Positions 16,456 to 24,722 of a stretch of 64,000 nt of DNA are shown here, piece after piece. Numbering within the stretch: position 1 is the first letter of the stretch; each line of letters starts with the position of its first letter. The notes under the pieces are model-generated. The model saw nothing but the letters and a program-made list of their open reading frames with translations, ran no database searches and had not been told where the DNA came from. Both the position numbers and the translations under genes were made by a program. This DNA is from Candidatus Bathyarchaeota archaeon. Lineage in GTDB: Archaea; Thermoproteota; Bathyarchaeia; Bathyarchaeales; Bathycorpusculaceae. The DNA lies in NCBI GenBank assembly GCA_026014725.1, contig JAOZHV010000022.1, positions 124,001 to 188,000 on the forward strand, read 5' to 3'.

Positions 16456-17498
16456 CAGGGGTCAGCGCTTTTCTCAATTCTGTAGAGGTTGTTTACTCTT
16501 TTTGTGGTGAATTTAACGTTTAACATTTTTTCTATAAGCCAAATGTTGGATTCAATGTGCTCTGAAATTTCCCTGACCAGAAATGCCGAGTTGCCCTCTG
16601 CCAATGCCGTGTAAGGAATAAGCATGTCGGCAAGGTAAACGTCAACTGTTGGTTTTGCCGATAGCTCAGTTAGAAGCTTCTCAGCGGCTTCTTTACCCAC
16701 GGCTTCAGCCGTTTTTCTGAGTTCTCCGATGGCGTCAGCACCTAAGATTACGCCCGTGTCGGTTTGTGCCCACAGAACAATTGATGTACCCTTCTGGAGC
16801 GGATTGGATTGGTCATTTACAATTTGAATATCGGCATTGTAGCCGCGTTGCACGAGGTGGTCTTTTGCTGTTTTTGCTTGGCGTTCTGCCACTTGGCGAT
16901 CAGACAGAAAAGTGCAGACCGAAACTCCCTTTATGCCCTGTAGGTTGCCAAAACTCTCAAGCTGGAACGGTTTGAGGGAGCGGTTTGGTTTAACGGTCAT
17001 TGTTGCTTCGCTCATGCCTTTGGGGTAATAACCGTACTTTTGAACCGTAATCTCAGCGTCAACACCCATCCGCTTTAACGCTGGCAAAAGCACCATGCGC
17101 ATGTAGTTGATGGTTGGGGCGTGAGTGGTGTCTGTGCCGCCTTTAGCCACATGCAAACACACTGGCTTATAAGCAAACAGGCAAATCGGCAAAGTAGCCA
17201 ACATCAGCATGGGGATGCTTCCCGCCGTTTCAATAACTGCCTCTATGTTGCCGCCTACGATTTCCTTTGGCGTGAACCAGAGTTCCCGTGAGCCCAAGGT
17301 CGCACCTTGCACTTTAGCGTTACACAACTTCGCGGCTGTCAGTACTGCCTCAAGATGCTGAGGCTTTAAGCCTGGTTTGGGGCGGTTCTGGCGGATGTTG
17401 CATATGTGGAGCGGTTGCTGTTTGATGGCGGCTAAGGCTATGGATAGCCGCAGTATGGTTCCGCTGCCGCTTTTTTGGCTCCCATCAATCTCAATCAT
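16455..17498 (-). CDS. rtcA: RNA 3'-terminal phosphate cyclase
   Basis: A 347-residue enzyme that converts RNA 3'-phosphates to 2',3'-cyclic phosphates with ATP. The family signature start (MIEIDGSQKSGSGTILRLSIAL) is clear, with RQNRPKPGLKPQHLEAV near 40-55 and the AKGGTDTTHAPTINY block (near 120) before the inserted domain. The histidine nucleophile lies in the C-terminal part (HIESNIWL), so all core elements are present. It is transcribed with trm5 downstream. Its ATG overlaps by 4 bp the stop of a possible small upstream ORF. Confidence 0.94.
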   Translation of the reverse strand: MIEIDGSQKSGSGTILRLSIALAAIKQQPLHICNIRQNRPKPGLKPQHLEAVLTAAKLCNAKVQGATLGSRELWFTPKEIVGGNIEAVIETAGSIPMLMLATLPICLFAYKPVCLHVAKGGTDTTHAPTINYMRMVLLPALKRMGVDAEITVQKYGYYPKGMSEATMTVKPNRSLKPFQLESFGNLQGIKGVSVCTFLSDRQVAERQAKTAKDHLVQRGYNADIQIVNDQSNPLQKGTSIVLWAQTDTGVILGADAIGELRKTAEAVGKEAAEKLLTELSAKPTVDVYLADMLIPYTALAEGNSAFLVREISEHIESNIWLIEKMLNVKFTTKRVNNLYRIEKSADP

Positions 17499-17788
17499 AC
17501 ACTAATTCTCGCAGTTGCTTTCTTAATTTTATGTCGATTGCAACTAAAAACTATAACGAGCCCGACTGATACTGCTTGTGCAACTTCCATAACCAGCAAT
17601 CCAACACAAAACACATACAGAAACAAAAAATAGCTTCTGCCATAATCCGCTGCTTGTTGTTGTAAAGGGGGAGAGGAATCACACACAACATCTAAAGAAA
17701 AAACAAACACCAAACACAAGCAGAAAAGTTCTTTACCACTAACACAAATGAAACATAAACGGAGAAACAACAAACATGCCCCTCGCAT
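17495..17788 (-). CDS. Possible small membrane protein upstream of rtcA
   Basis: This open frame of up to 97 residues ends in an ATGA overlap with the rtcA start, a common coupling arrangement. Its last 57 codons give a hydrophobic span (SYFLFLYVFCVGLLVMEVAQ ... VGLVIVF) and a basic tail (NRHKIKKATARISV), so a shorter start than 17788 is likely. The longest version overlaps the divergent GPN-GTPase start. No family is recognised and no good ribosome binding site was found, so it may be a chance frame. Confidence 0.3.
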   Translation of the reverse strand: MRGACLLFLRLCFICVSGKELFCLCLVFVFSLDVVCDSSPPLQQQAADYGRSYFLFLYVFCVGLLVMEVAQAVSVGLVIVFSCNRHKIKKATARISV

Positions 17789-18537
17789 TCATCATAGGAA
17801 CAGCAGGCTCAGGCAAATCCCTCTTCACCGCAGCCTTCAGCGAATGGCTAAAAATGTCAAAACAAGACGTCGCAGTAGTCAACCTAGACCCAGGAGCACT
17901 GAAACTACCCTACCAACCAGACATAGACGTACGCAACTACGTAGACGTTGGCAACCTCATGGAAAGATATGGCCTAGGACCAAACGGAGCACTAATCATG
18001 GCAGCCGACCTAATCGCTGACGAAATAGAAAACCTAACAAGAGACATAGAAGAAGCACACGCCGACATCGTCCTAGTTGACACGCCAGGACAAATGGAAC
18101 TCTTCGCCTTCCGAGCAAGTGGACCATACATAGTCAACGAATTAACCAAAGAACCCAAAGCCCTAATCTACCTCTTCGATGCCGTATTCTCCATAAACCC
18201 GCTTAATTACGTTTCAAACATGTTCCTCTCAGCAGCGGTTTACAACCGCTTCTTCCAACCTCAACTGCACGTACTCTCAAAAACCGACCTCATCCCAGCG
18301 AAAGACGCAAAAGCAATCGCAGACTGGTCAGCAAACCCAAGAGAACTCGAAAACGCAATTGAACAAAAACTTGAAGGAACCAAACGCCTCTTCAGCCGCA
18401 ACATGATGCAAGCCATAAGCAAACTAGGCTTAAAATTCCTCTTGATGCCTGTTTCCAGCAAAACAAACGAAGGCATGGTAAACATCAACACAACCCTAGA
18501 ACGCATCCTAAACGAAGGAGAAAAATACACAACCTAA
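17776..18537 (+). CDS. GPN-loop GTPase
   Basis: A 253-residue GTPase of the GPN/XAB1 family. G1 is GTAGSGKSLFT (residue 8), the defining Gly-Pro-Asn loop is LGPNGALIMAADL (near 75), G3 is VDTPGQME (near 98) and G4 is SKTDL (near 176). The eukaryotic relatives act in RNA polymerase assembly; the archaeal role is not settled. The coding strand is markedly poor in G and T compared with its neighbours. It is convergent with the HTH/DUF4443 gene, overlapping by 4 bp. Confidence 0.93.
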   Translation: MPLAFIIGTAGSGKSLFTAAFSEWLKMSKQDVAVVNLDPGALKLPYQPDIDVRNYVDVGNLMERYGLGPNGALIMAADLIADEIENLTRDIEEAHADIVLVDTPGQMELFAFRASGPYIVNELTKEPKALIYLFDAVFSINPLNYVSNMFLSAAVYNRFFQPQLHVLSKTDLIPAKDAKAIADWSANPRELENAIEQKLEGTKRLFSRNMMQAISKLGLKFLLMPVSSKTNEGMVNINTTLERILNEGEKYTT

Positions 18538-19160
18538 ACGCCAATCAACGACCAACTTGCAGCGAACGCTCCACGTTTAGCCTTCAACTCAGTCTCAGCG
18601 CCTGCAATGATGATAACATCATTCTCCTGCGGCATAAACTCCTTTAAAATATAACTTGCCGCTTTCGGATACTCCTTCTCCACACTATCACTTACAGATT
18701 CAATCCGCAAATGACCATTCTTAAAAACAATCACCAAAGCCTTACGTGCACCAGCAATTATAGCTGCATCCCGCTGATCAATCCCTGATGAGACCTTCTC
18801 GCCAACATTTTTCACTAAAAAGGCAAAATTAAACTCAGATGTACTCAACTCCGACCTCGGAATCCCCACACGCTTGGGAAAGATTGCCTCAAACTGCCGC
18901 CAAACCTCCAAACCCTTCTTAGTCAAGTAGCATCCTTCTTTTGAAATCTCAATTAAACCAGCATCCTTAAGCCTGCTAATTATCGTGCGCACCGCACCAT
19001 CACCAACCTTGAGCTTCTCTGCTAGCTTGTTTCTTCCAAGAGGTCTCTGCGCTAACAGCTCCAAGGCATAGAAGATATGGAATATCGTAAAGGAAGTTGA
19101 TGGCCCTGGCGCTCTTTTTCCAGCTATTTGTTGCATGAATTTCTTTAGGGATGCCGCCAT
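18534..19160 (-). CDS. HTH protein with DUF4443-type C-terminal domain
   Basis: A 208-residue protein. Residues 20-90 form a winged helix (FHIFYALELLAQRPLGRNKLAEKL, then GAVRTIISRLKDAGLIEI and KKGLEVW). The second half, with RDAAIIAGARKALVIVFKNGHLRI and DVIIIAGAETELKAKRGAFAASW, matches what I recall of DUF4443 archaeal regulators. No catalytic motif is seen. It is a likely transcription factor, possibly ligand-sensing, with unknown targets. It lies downstream of ridA on the same strand, with a 63-nt gap. Confidence 0.75.
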   Translation of the reverse strand: MAASLKKFMQQIAGKRAPGPSTSFTIFHIFYALELLAQRPLGRNKLAEKLKVGDGAVRTIISRLKDAGLIEISKEGCYLTKKGLEVWRQFEAIFPKRVGIPRSELSTSEFNFAFLVKNVGEKVSSGIDQRDAAIIAGARKALVIVFKNGHLRIESVSDSVEKEYPKAASYILKEFMPQENDVIIIAGAETELKAKRGAFAASWSLIGV

Positions 19161-19223
19161 ATTTTTCCCTGCTTCTAATAAGCGTTGGATAGGTTATTAT
19201 AATTTATCAAAGCAACAAAGCGC

Positions 19224-19601
19224 CTACTCTTTGTAGGCTACAACAGAGACCTCAACTAATGCTCCAGTCTTCAATTCTGCGGCAACGGTTGCACGCGCAG
19301 GAAACGCATCGTTAAAATACTCGGCGTATGCTCGGTTGAAGCCCTCAAACAACTTCATGGAAGCGAGATACACCGTGCATTGCACCACATCTTTCAAACC
19401 GTAACCAGCCGCTTTTAAAATGGCATTGATGTTGCCCATAACTTGGCGTGTTTGCCCTTCGATGTCTTCAGCAACTATTTTGCCCTCTTTTGGGTCAATG
19501 GCCAGTTGTCCTGAAACAAAGAGGAATTTGCCTGCTTGCACGGCTTGACTGTAAGGACCTAACGGTTTAGGGGCATTTTGGCTCAATATGGCTTTCTTCA
19601 T
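19224..19601 (-). CDS. ridA: RidA family enamine/imine deaminase
   Basis: A 125-residue protein of the YjgF/YER057c/UK114 family, trimeric enzymes that hydrolyse reactive 2-aminoacrylate and other imines produced by PLP enzymes. Conserved elements: APKPLGPYSQAV (residue 10), VSGQLAIDPKEG (near 30), VVQCTVYLASM (near 75), FNRAYAEYF (near 88) and FPARATVAAELKTGALVEV with the substrate-binding arginine (near 100). Length is typical. Divergent from metK across a 160-nt region containing a CTTTTAAGA TATA-like box. Confidence 0.93.
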   Translation of the reverse strand: MKKAILSQNAPKPLGPYSQAVQAGKFLFVSGQLAIDPKEGKIVAEDIEGQTRQVMGNINAILKAAGYGLKDVVQCTVYLASMKLFEGFNRAYAEYFNDAFPARATVAAELKTGALVEVSVVAYKE

Positions 19602-19762
19602 GGCTTTTCGCTCTTAGTTGTGGTTTTCTTGGGTTAAAATGGTTTGCGAATGGATATTGGTGGGTTGTTTGGTTATTAGTTGCTTGTATTGTAGAAAGAC
19701 TTTTAAGAAAAACGACGAGTTAGTATTGTCCTTACTGTAAGTTGAACGGAAAGAGATCATCC

Positions 19763-20941
19763 ATGAAACGGAATGGAAAATATTTGTTTACATCTGAATC
19801 GGTTGGAGAAGGTCACCCAGACAAAGTTGCCGACCAAATCTCTGACAGCGTTTTAGACGCAATTTTCACCCTTGATCCAAAAGCGCGAGTTGACTGTGAA
19901 ACCCTTGTTATGCAGGGCACAGTTGTGATTACGGGTCAAATTACCACATCTGCTCATGTTAACATTCCAAAGATTGTTCGCCAGACACTAAAAGAAATTG
20001 GTTTTGACAATGCCAAAGACGGCTTAGACTGGGAAACATGCGGCATACTGGTTTCCCTTACCGAGCAGTCTCCTGATATTGCCATAGGAGTTAACGAGTC
20101 TGAGGGGCATGAGCAGGGTGCTGGTGACCAAGGTATGGTTTTCGGCTATGCAACTAATGAGACTAAAGAGCTTATGCCGTTGCCGATTATGTTGGCGCAG
20201 AAGCTTGTTAAGCGTTTGGCTGATTGCCGAAAGCAAAAGATTATGCCTTATCTGCGTCCCGACTGCAAGTCGCAAGTTACAATCGAGTATGATGGTAGTA
20301 AACCGAAATGTGTCAAGACAGTGGTTATCGCTGCTCAGAACAATGGAACCGTGGATGATGCCACGCTAAAGAAGGATATTATCGAAAAAGTCATAAAATA
20401 CGTAATACCAGCCGAATTGATCCCAGACGACATTAAATATGTGATCAACGGCACAGGTAGATTCGTCATCGGTGGAACCCTTGCTGACTCAGGCTTAACT
20501 GGACGAAAAATCATTGTTGACACTTACGGCGGCGTTGGAAGCCATGGTGGCGGATGCTTCAGCGGTAAAGACCCATCCAAAGTTGACAGGTCAGGCTGCT
20601 ATATGGCTCGCTACATCGCTAAGAACGTTGTTGCCTCTGGCTTGGCAGACCAATGTGAAGTTCAAATTTCTTATGCTATCGGTGTTGCTCAGCCAATCTC
20701 AGTGCTGGTGAACACTTACGAAACAGGCAAGATTCCCGACGAGCAGATTCTTGAGCTTGTTAAGAAGCACTTTGACATGCGACCTAAAGCAATCATTGAC
20801 CAATTGAACCTGTTGCGACCAATTTATCGAAAAACTTCTGTTTTCGGTCACTTTGGACGCGAAGAACCAGAATTCACGTGGGAACGCACCGACAAAGCAC
20901 AAGCCCTAAGAGAGGAACTGGAAAAAATCAAAAAAGCCTAA
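19763..20941 (+). CDS. metK: S-adenosylmethionine synthetase, bacterial type
   Basis: A 392-residue methionine adenosyltransferase (ATP + methionine to SAM). It is the bacterial/eukaryotic form rather than the divergent archaeal one: [32 protein letters not shown], and [20 protein letters not shown] followed by KVDRS. Start placed at ATG 19763 ([13 protein letters not shown]), matching family N-termini; the TTG at 19742 would add seven residues. A poly-T tract follows the stop. Next downstream on this strand is the homocysteine operon, so SAM and methionine supply are adjacent. Confidence 0.96.
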   Translation: MKRNGKYLFTSESVGEGHPDKVADQISDSVLDAIFTLDPKARVDCETLVMQGTVVITGQITTSAHVNIPKIVRQTLKEIGFDNAKDGLDWETCGILVSLTEQSPDIAIGVNESEGHEQGAGDQGMVFGYATNETKELMPLPIMLAQKLVKRLADCRKQKIMPYLRPDCKSQVTIEYDGSKPKCVKTVVIAAQNNGTVDDATLKKDIIEKVIKYVIPAELIPDDIKYVINGTGRFVIGGTLADSGLTGRKIIVDTYGGVGSHGGGCFSGKDPSKVDRSGCYMARYIAKNVVASGLADQCEVQISYAIGVAQPISVLVNTYETGKIPDEQILELVKKHFDMRPKAIIDQLNLLRPIYRKTSVFGHFGREEPEFTWERTDKAQALREELEKIKKA

Positions 20942-20958
20942 CTCTTTTTTCTTTATTT
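20942..20958 (+). terminator. T-rich terminator after metK
   Basis: CTCTTTTTTCTTTATTT directly after the stop codon, the T-run type used by archaeal RNA polymerase. Confidence 0.6.
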
Positions 20959-21040
20959 CGTCTCATTGTTAAGCTTTCGAATAGGCGCAATTTTTTTTCT
21001 ATACCCCCCTTATAAATACTATAAATAGGGAGAAGGTTTG

Positions 21041-21080
21041 TTGCTCTGCAGGCAGACCCTATCCTCCTATTTAAAGCGAG
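21041..21080 (+). repeat. Repeat family 2, copy a
   Basis: TTGCTCTGCAGGCAGACCC followed by TATCCTCCTATTTAAAGCG. The same block recurs at 50890 and, inverted, at 45343. Confidence 0.6.
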
Positions 21081-21102
21081 TTTGCTGAGGGTTTTTGTGC
21101 GC

Positions 21103-21214
21103 TTTACCACGACCATCAAGAAGGCGGGTTCATGGAACTTGGCAGTTTTACCGCGACCAACCCTAAAGGGCAAATGTGCAGTAATGGTCGTAGTAGCGTA
21201 TGGTCGCAGTAAAA
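21103..21214 (+). repeat. Four-arm inverted motif set (TTTACCNCGACCA)
   Basis: Two direct copies, TTTACCACGACCAT (21103-21116) and TTTTACCGCGACCAA (21146-21160), are followed by two inverted ones, ATGGTCGTAGTA (21184-21195) and TATGGTCGCAGTAAAA (21199-21214). Either pairing scheme gives 9-12 bp stems. It lies before the homocysteine operon, outside any confident coding frame. Confidence 0.6.
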
Positions 21215-21220
21215 AACCAA

Positions 21221-21297
21221 CACGCTTTGGCTTGAAAAAGCGTCAATAACACCTACCCCCTATAGGATTCTGCAATGAGTTTCTAATAGGTTGCAAC
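21221..21297 (+). repeat. Dispersed repeat family 1, copy 2
   Basis: GGCTTGAAAAAGCGTCAATA box, then ACACCTACCCCCTATAGGAT and TCTGCAATGAGTTTCTAATAGG. It ends about 76 nt before the homocysteine gene start. Confidence 0.75.
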
Positions 21298-21373
21298 GCC
21301 ATTTGAGATTCATTTTTTGCGTAAATCATATTAACTTGCGATACCTTCTCGATTGCCATTAAGGTAAGCTACT

Positions 21374-22888
21374 TTGTCTAAGCAAGATAAAACACGGACA
21401 ATTCAAGAGATTAACGAGAAAATCCGCAAAGGCGACGCTCAAGTTCTGACCGCTGAAGAAATGAAAAAACTAGTTGAAAGCAGCGGTGTTGAGGTCGCTT
21501 TCAAAGAAGTAGATGTGGTTACGACAGGCACTTTCGGAGCCATGTGCAGTTCAGGCGCTGTGATAAATCTTGGGCATTCTGACCCACCAATCAAGATTGA
21601 GCAAGCATGGCTAAACGATGTGCCAGTTTCTCATCCGGGAGCAGCAGTTGACCTCTATATTGGGGCAACTCAGATGTCCGCAAAACAGCCTTATGAATAC
21701 GGCGGCGGGCATGTAATCCAAGAACTGGTAGCTGGAAAAGAAGTGGAACTCAGAGCCACCGCATACGGCACAGACTGCTATCCGAGAACTCAACTGAAAA
21801 CGACCTTGACAAAGGATGATTTAAACCAGTTTACCCTGCTTAACTTTCGCAACTGTTACCAACGCTACAATTGTGCTGTGAATGGCAGCAACGAAGTCAT
21901 CTACACCTACATGAGTAAATTATTGCCTGGGCTGCGGAACGCTACGTTTTCTGGCGCTGGCGAGTTGAATCCATTGATGAATGACCCTGATTACGAGACG
22001 ATTGGCATAGGCACCCGCATCTTTCTGGGCGGAGGGCAAGGTTACGTTATAGGTGAAGGAACACAGCATAGTCCCAAAAACCTCAATGGTACCTTGATGG
22101 TTAAGGGTGACGCGAAGAAGATGACGCCTGAATTCTTGCAGGGCGCTGCTTTCACGCGGTACGGCACTACGCTGTATGTTGGTTTAGGTATCCCTATTCC
22201 CATTCTCAACAAAGGATTGGCTAAGAAAACTGCAATTCGGGACTGCGAAATCTTCACTGACATTGTCGATTACAGTGTGCCGCGAAGAGACCGCCCCAAG
22301 CTTGGGCAAGTTAGCTATAAAGAACTCAAGTCAGGCTCGATAATCGTTAACGGCAAGAAGGTTCGAGTTAGTTCGCTCTCAAGCTTAAAGATGGCTAAGA
22401 AAGTTTCAAGGACGCTTAAGGCGTGGATACAAGAAGGCGCGTTCTTGTTGACGTCTCCTGTGGAAAGGTTGCCAACTGACAGCGTCTTTAGACCAATGCG
22501 GCAGACAGAGGAAATTCCGTTTGTGGTCAGCGTTATGCATCCAGCAGTAACGTGCACTGAAAATGAGGAGATACGGGCTATCGCAGAACGCATCGTTACA
22601 AAATCAGTCAACCACATAGTCGTTATCGATGGCAACGGCAAATTACGCGGCATCGTCACTTCATGGGACATTACCCGCGCGATGGCTGAAGGCAAAAAGG
22701 CATTGGCGGACATCGAAACCCGCAATGTCTACACGGCTAAACCTGATGAGCCGCTGGAGATTGCTTCCAAACGGATGGCACAACACAACATCTCAGCGTT
22801 GCCCGTGATTGACATTGAAAAGAAAGTGCTCGGCATCGTCACATCTGAAGACGTGTCTAAACTGTTAGGAAGGCAAAAAACATGGTAA
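21374..22888 (+). CDS. L-aspartate semialdehyde sulfurtransferase (MA1821 type, DUF39 + CBS)
   Basis: A 504-residue protein with an N-terminal DUF39 domain (about 20-370) and two CBS domains (about 385-500: VMHPAVTCTENEEIRAI, then NVYTAKPDEPLEIASKRM). In methanogens the DUF39 protein MA1821 puts sulfide into aspartate semialdehyde to give homocysteine with its ferredoxin partner; the conserved cysteine is in YGTDCYPRT (near 137). The CBS pair suggests adenosyl-ligand regulation. TTG start with an AAGGTAAG upstream. It overlaps the next gene by 7 bp. Confidence 0.88.
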   Translation: MSKQDKTRTIQEINEKIRKGDAQVLTAEEMKKLVESSGVEVAFKEVDVVTTGTFGAMCSSGAVINLGHSDPPIKIEQAWLNDVPVSHPGAAVDLYIGATQMSAKQPYEYGGGHVIQELVAGKEVELRATAYGTDCYPRTQLKTTLTKDDLNQFTLLNFRNCYQRYNCAVNGSNEVIYTYMSKLLPGLRNATFSGAGELNPLMNDPDYETIGIGTRIFLGGGQGYVIGEGTQHSPKNLNGTLMVKGDAKKMTPEFLQGAAFTRYGTTLYVGLGIPIPILNKGLAKKTAIRDCEIFTDIVDYSVPRRDRPKLGQVSYKELKSGSIIVNGKKVRVSSLSSLKMAKKVSRTLKAWIQEGAFLLTSPVERLPTDSVFRPMRQTEEIPFVVSVMHPAVTCTENEEIRAIAERIVTKSVNHIVVIDGNGKLRGIVTSWDITRAMAEGKKALADIETRNVYTAKPDEPLEIASKRMAQHNISALPVIDIEKKVLGIVTSEDVSKLLGRQKTW

Positions 22889-23319
22889 GAATTATGTTGC
22901 GCTTCTCCGAGGAACTGGTGCCTCAGCCCATAGTTTCGAAAATAATCTTAGAGTACAAAGTACCTATCACAATTCTTGCGGCACACGTGAATGCTAAGGG
23001 CGGAGAAATACTCGCTGAAATTCCCGATGAGGCACAGGAAAAAATCGTCAAAGCCTTGCGCAAAAAAGGCGTCAAAGTAACAGTGCCTAAGCTCATCGAA
23101 GTTGACAGCGAGAAATGTTTCAGTTGCGGCAGTTGTGTTGCGCTTTGCCCTGTCGAAGCAATAAGCATTGACAAAGACTGTACAGTGCAATTTGATAAAG
23201 AAAAATGCGTCGGCAGCACCTGTAGCATCTGCGTTGATGCTTGTCCAACCAGAGCCATAAAATCCATAAGACCAAATAATTATGAGAACTCAGCGAACAA
23301 TAAGGAAATAAAAAGTTGA
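22882..23319 (+). CDS. NIL-domain ferredoxin, homocysteine synthesis partner (MA1822 type)
   Basis: A 145-residue protein. Residues 1-75 form a NIL domain (MLRFSEELVPQPIVSKIILEYKV ... GGEILAEIP). Residues 80-130 hold two 4Fe-4S clusters (CFSCGSCVALCP, then CVGSTCSICVDACP). The MA1822 homologue supplies electrons or sulfur handling to the DUF39 enzyme. It sits between that gene and UPF0280 with short overlaps on both sides, which gives a three-gene operon. Confidence 0.9.
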   Translation: MVRIMLRFSEELVPQPIVSKIILEYKVPITILAAHVNAKGGEILAEIPDEAQEKIVKALRKKGVKVTVPKLIEVDSEKCFSCGSCVALCPVEAISIDKDCTVQFDKEKCVGSTCSICVDACPTRAIKSIRPNNYENSANNKEIKS

Positions 23320-24017
23320 CAGGGAACCTCTTCAAAGAAACCTTTGTCCTAAAAGAAACGCAGTGTACTATTATTTCTGACAAGCAACAAGCCATCCAAA
23401 CTGCCAAAGAATCAATCAAACGCAACCGCCAAGAACTTGAATTTTTCGTTGCCTCAAACCCCAAGTTTCTTCACACGTTAACGCCGCTTCCTGCACCTGA
23501 AAAACCTCTTGTGGCAAAAATAATGGCTCAAGCAGCAGAAAAAGCAGGCGTTGGACCCATGGCGGCAGTTGCAGGAGCAATAGCTGATTTAGCAGTGGAT
23601 GACATGACCAAAGAAGGTTGCCAAGTAGCGGTTGTAGAGGATGGCGGCGAAATCTCGGCCATTTCAAATCGCCCTATTGATGTAGCAGTCGCCGCTGGAG
23701 ACGACCCGCTCTCAAAGCAATTCGGCTTTCAACTCACAGATTTCCCAATCGGCATAGCCACAAGTTCAGGACGCTTCAGCCACGCGTTTAGTTTCGGCGA
23801 TGCAGAGGCGGCGACGATTTTCTGCAAAAACGCGGCTTTGGCAGATGCGGCGGCTACTGCCGTTTGTAATGTGGTTAAAGGTGACGATGTTCAACTGGCA
23901 ATCCAGACGGGAATAAAAAAAGGCTTATCAATTGAAGGCGTTGAGGGAGTCCTTATAATGTATAAGGGTCAAATAGGCACCGCTGGCAAAATCCCAGAAC
24001 TAATCAAAATCCATTGA
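23316..24017 (+). CDS. UPF0280 family protein (MA1715 type, ApbE-like fold)
   Basis: A 233-residue member of UPF0280. It shows GPMAAVAGAIADLAVDDM (near 85-100), VEDGGEISAISNRPIDVAVAAG (near 105-125) and PIGIATSSGRFSHAFSFGDAEAATIF (near 145-170), the glycine-rich elements shared with the FAD-binding ApbE fold. In methanogens a UPF0280 gene is genetically tied to the DUF39/NIL homocysteine route, and here all three are overlapping neighbours (4 bp with the ferredoxin gene). Its exact reaction is not known to me. Confidence 0.85.
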   Translation: MTGNLFKETFVLKETQCTIISDKQQAIQTAKESIKRNRQELEFFVASNPKFLHTLTPLPAPEKPLVAKIMAQAAEKAGVGPMAAVAGAIADLAVDDMTKEGCQVAVVEDGGEISAISNRPIDVAVAAGDDPLSKQFGFQLTDFPIGIATSSGRFSHAFSFGDAEAATIFCKNAALADAAATAVCNVVKGDDVQLAIQTGIKKGLSIEGVEGVLIMYKGQIGTAGKIPELIKIH

Positions 24018-24055
24018 AAGGTATCAATAAAAAGAAAGTTGATTTTAGCAGGCGG

Positions 24056-24583
24056 TTACCAATGCTCGAGATGAACTATTTGCTCTAGATTTTTCCTGTT
24101 CTTGACGGTGCCTTTTTGTTCCGCAGGATAACCAACAGGCATCATTAAAACTACACGCACATCATCAGGGATGCCAAGAGCGCTCTTAACTTTGGCTTCA
24201 TCGAAAGCTGCAATGCAACACGTTCCTAAACCGAGTTCATGAGCAACCAGCACCATACTTTGCACTGCTATGGCGACATCTACTTTGTAGTATTCTTCTC
24301 CATCTTGCCTCGACCATGCATCTTTTGGGCGCGCGCAAGCTACAATAATTGCTGGTGCCTTGAATAACCATTCCTTGATGTAGGCTGGCTTTAATTTGTC
24401 TTTGGCTTGCGGGTCAGTGACTATTAAGAAATGCCACGGTTGGTTATTGTTCGCTGACTGTGACAGGCGAGCTGCTTGTAGAATAGTCATTAATTTTTCG
24501 TTTTCGACTGCTTTTTCTTGATAAGCCCTTATGCTTTGACGAGTTTTCACTGCTTCAAAAACGTCCATTACAAACACGACCAT
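24056..24583 (-). CDS. Nitroreductase family flavoprotein
   Basis: A 175-residue FMN-dependent oxidoreductase. DVFEAVKTRQSIRAYQEKAV near the start gives the FMN-phosphate arginines; QSANNNQPWHFLIVTD (near 58) and ELGLGTCCIAAFDEAKVKSALGIPDDVRVVLMMPVGYP (near 115-150) are family motifs. It ends in a short tail rather than a ferredoxin domain. ATG 24583 would give a nearly leaderless message from the TATA-like box at about 24608-24616; ATG 24568 (MDVFEAV) is the more usual N-terminus. Substrate unknown. Confidence 0.88.
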   Translation of the reverse strand: MVVFVMDVFEAVKTRQSIRAYQEKAVENEKLMTILQAARLSQSANNNQPWHFLIVTDPQAKDKLKPAYIKEWLFKAPAIIVACARPKDAWSRQDGEEYYKVDVAIAVQSMVLVAHELGLGTCCIAAFDEAKVKSALGIPDDVRVVLMMPVGYPAEQKGTVKNRKNLEQIVHLEHW

Positions 24584-24722
24584 TATAGTAGTGTTTGAGG
24601 AGTTACAAATATATTGTTATCGCTAAGTCGCTAAAGATTGATTTTTTGGGTTATATGCGTAAGTTTTGAGACACGCAAGCGCTTTTTTACAGTGAACAGG
24701 CTAGTTGCCGATTTGGCTCGCC

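Larger units (their letters stand above)
20959..21373 (+). other. Long intergenic region between metK and the homocysteine operon
   Basis: About 415 nt without a confident gene. It holds two TATA-like boxes (about 21009-21028), a copy of repeat family 2 (21041-21080), four arms of a TTTACCNCGACCA motif (21103-21214), a copy of repeat family 1 (21221-21297) and a proximal TATA-like CATATTAA near 21328. A 26-codon ORF (21132-21212) containing adjacent Met-Cys codons is possible but weak. Confidence 0.6.

Noticed and set aside
19602-19762. SAM riboswitch or Met leader before metK
   Set aside because: No kink-turn-like or paired architecture and no Met-rich ORF; only a TATA-like box is visible.
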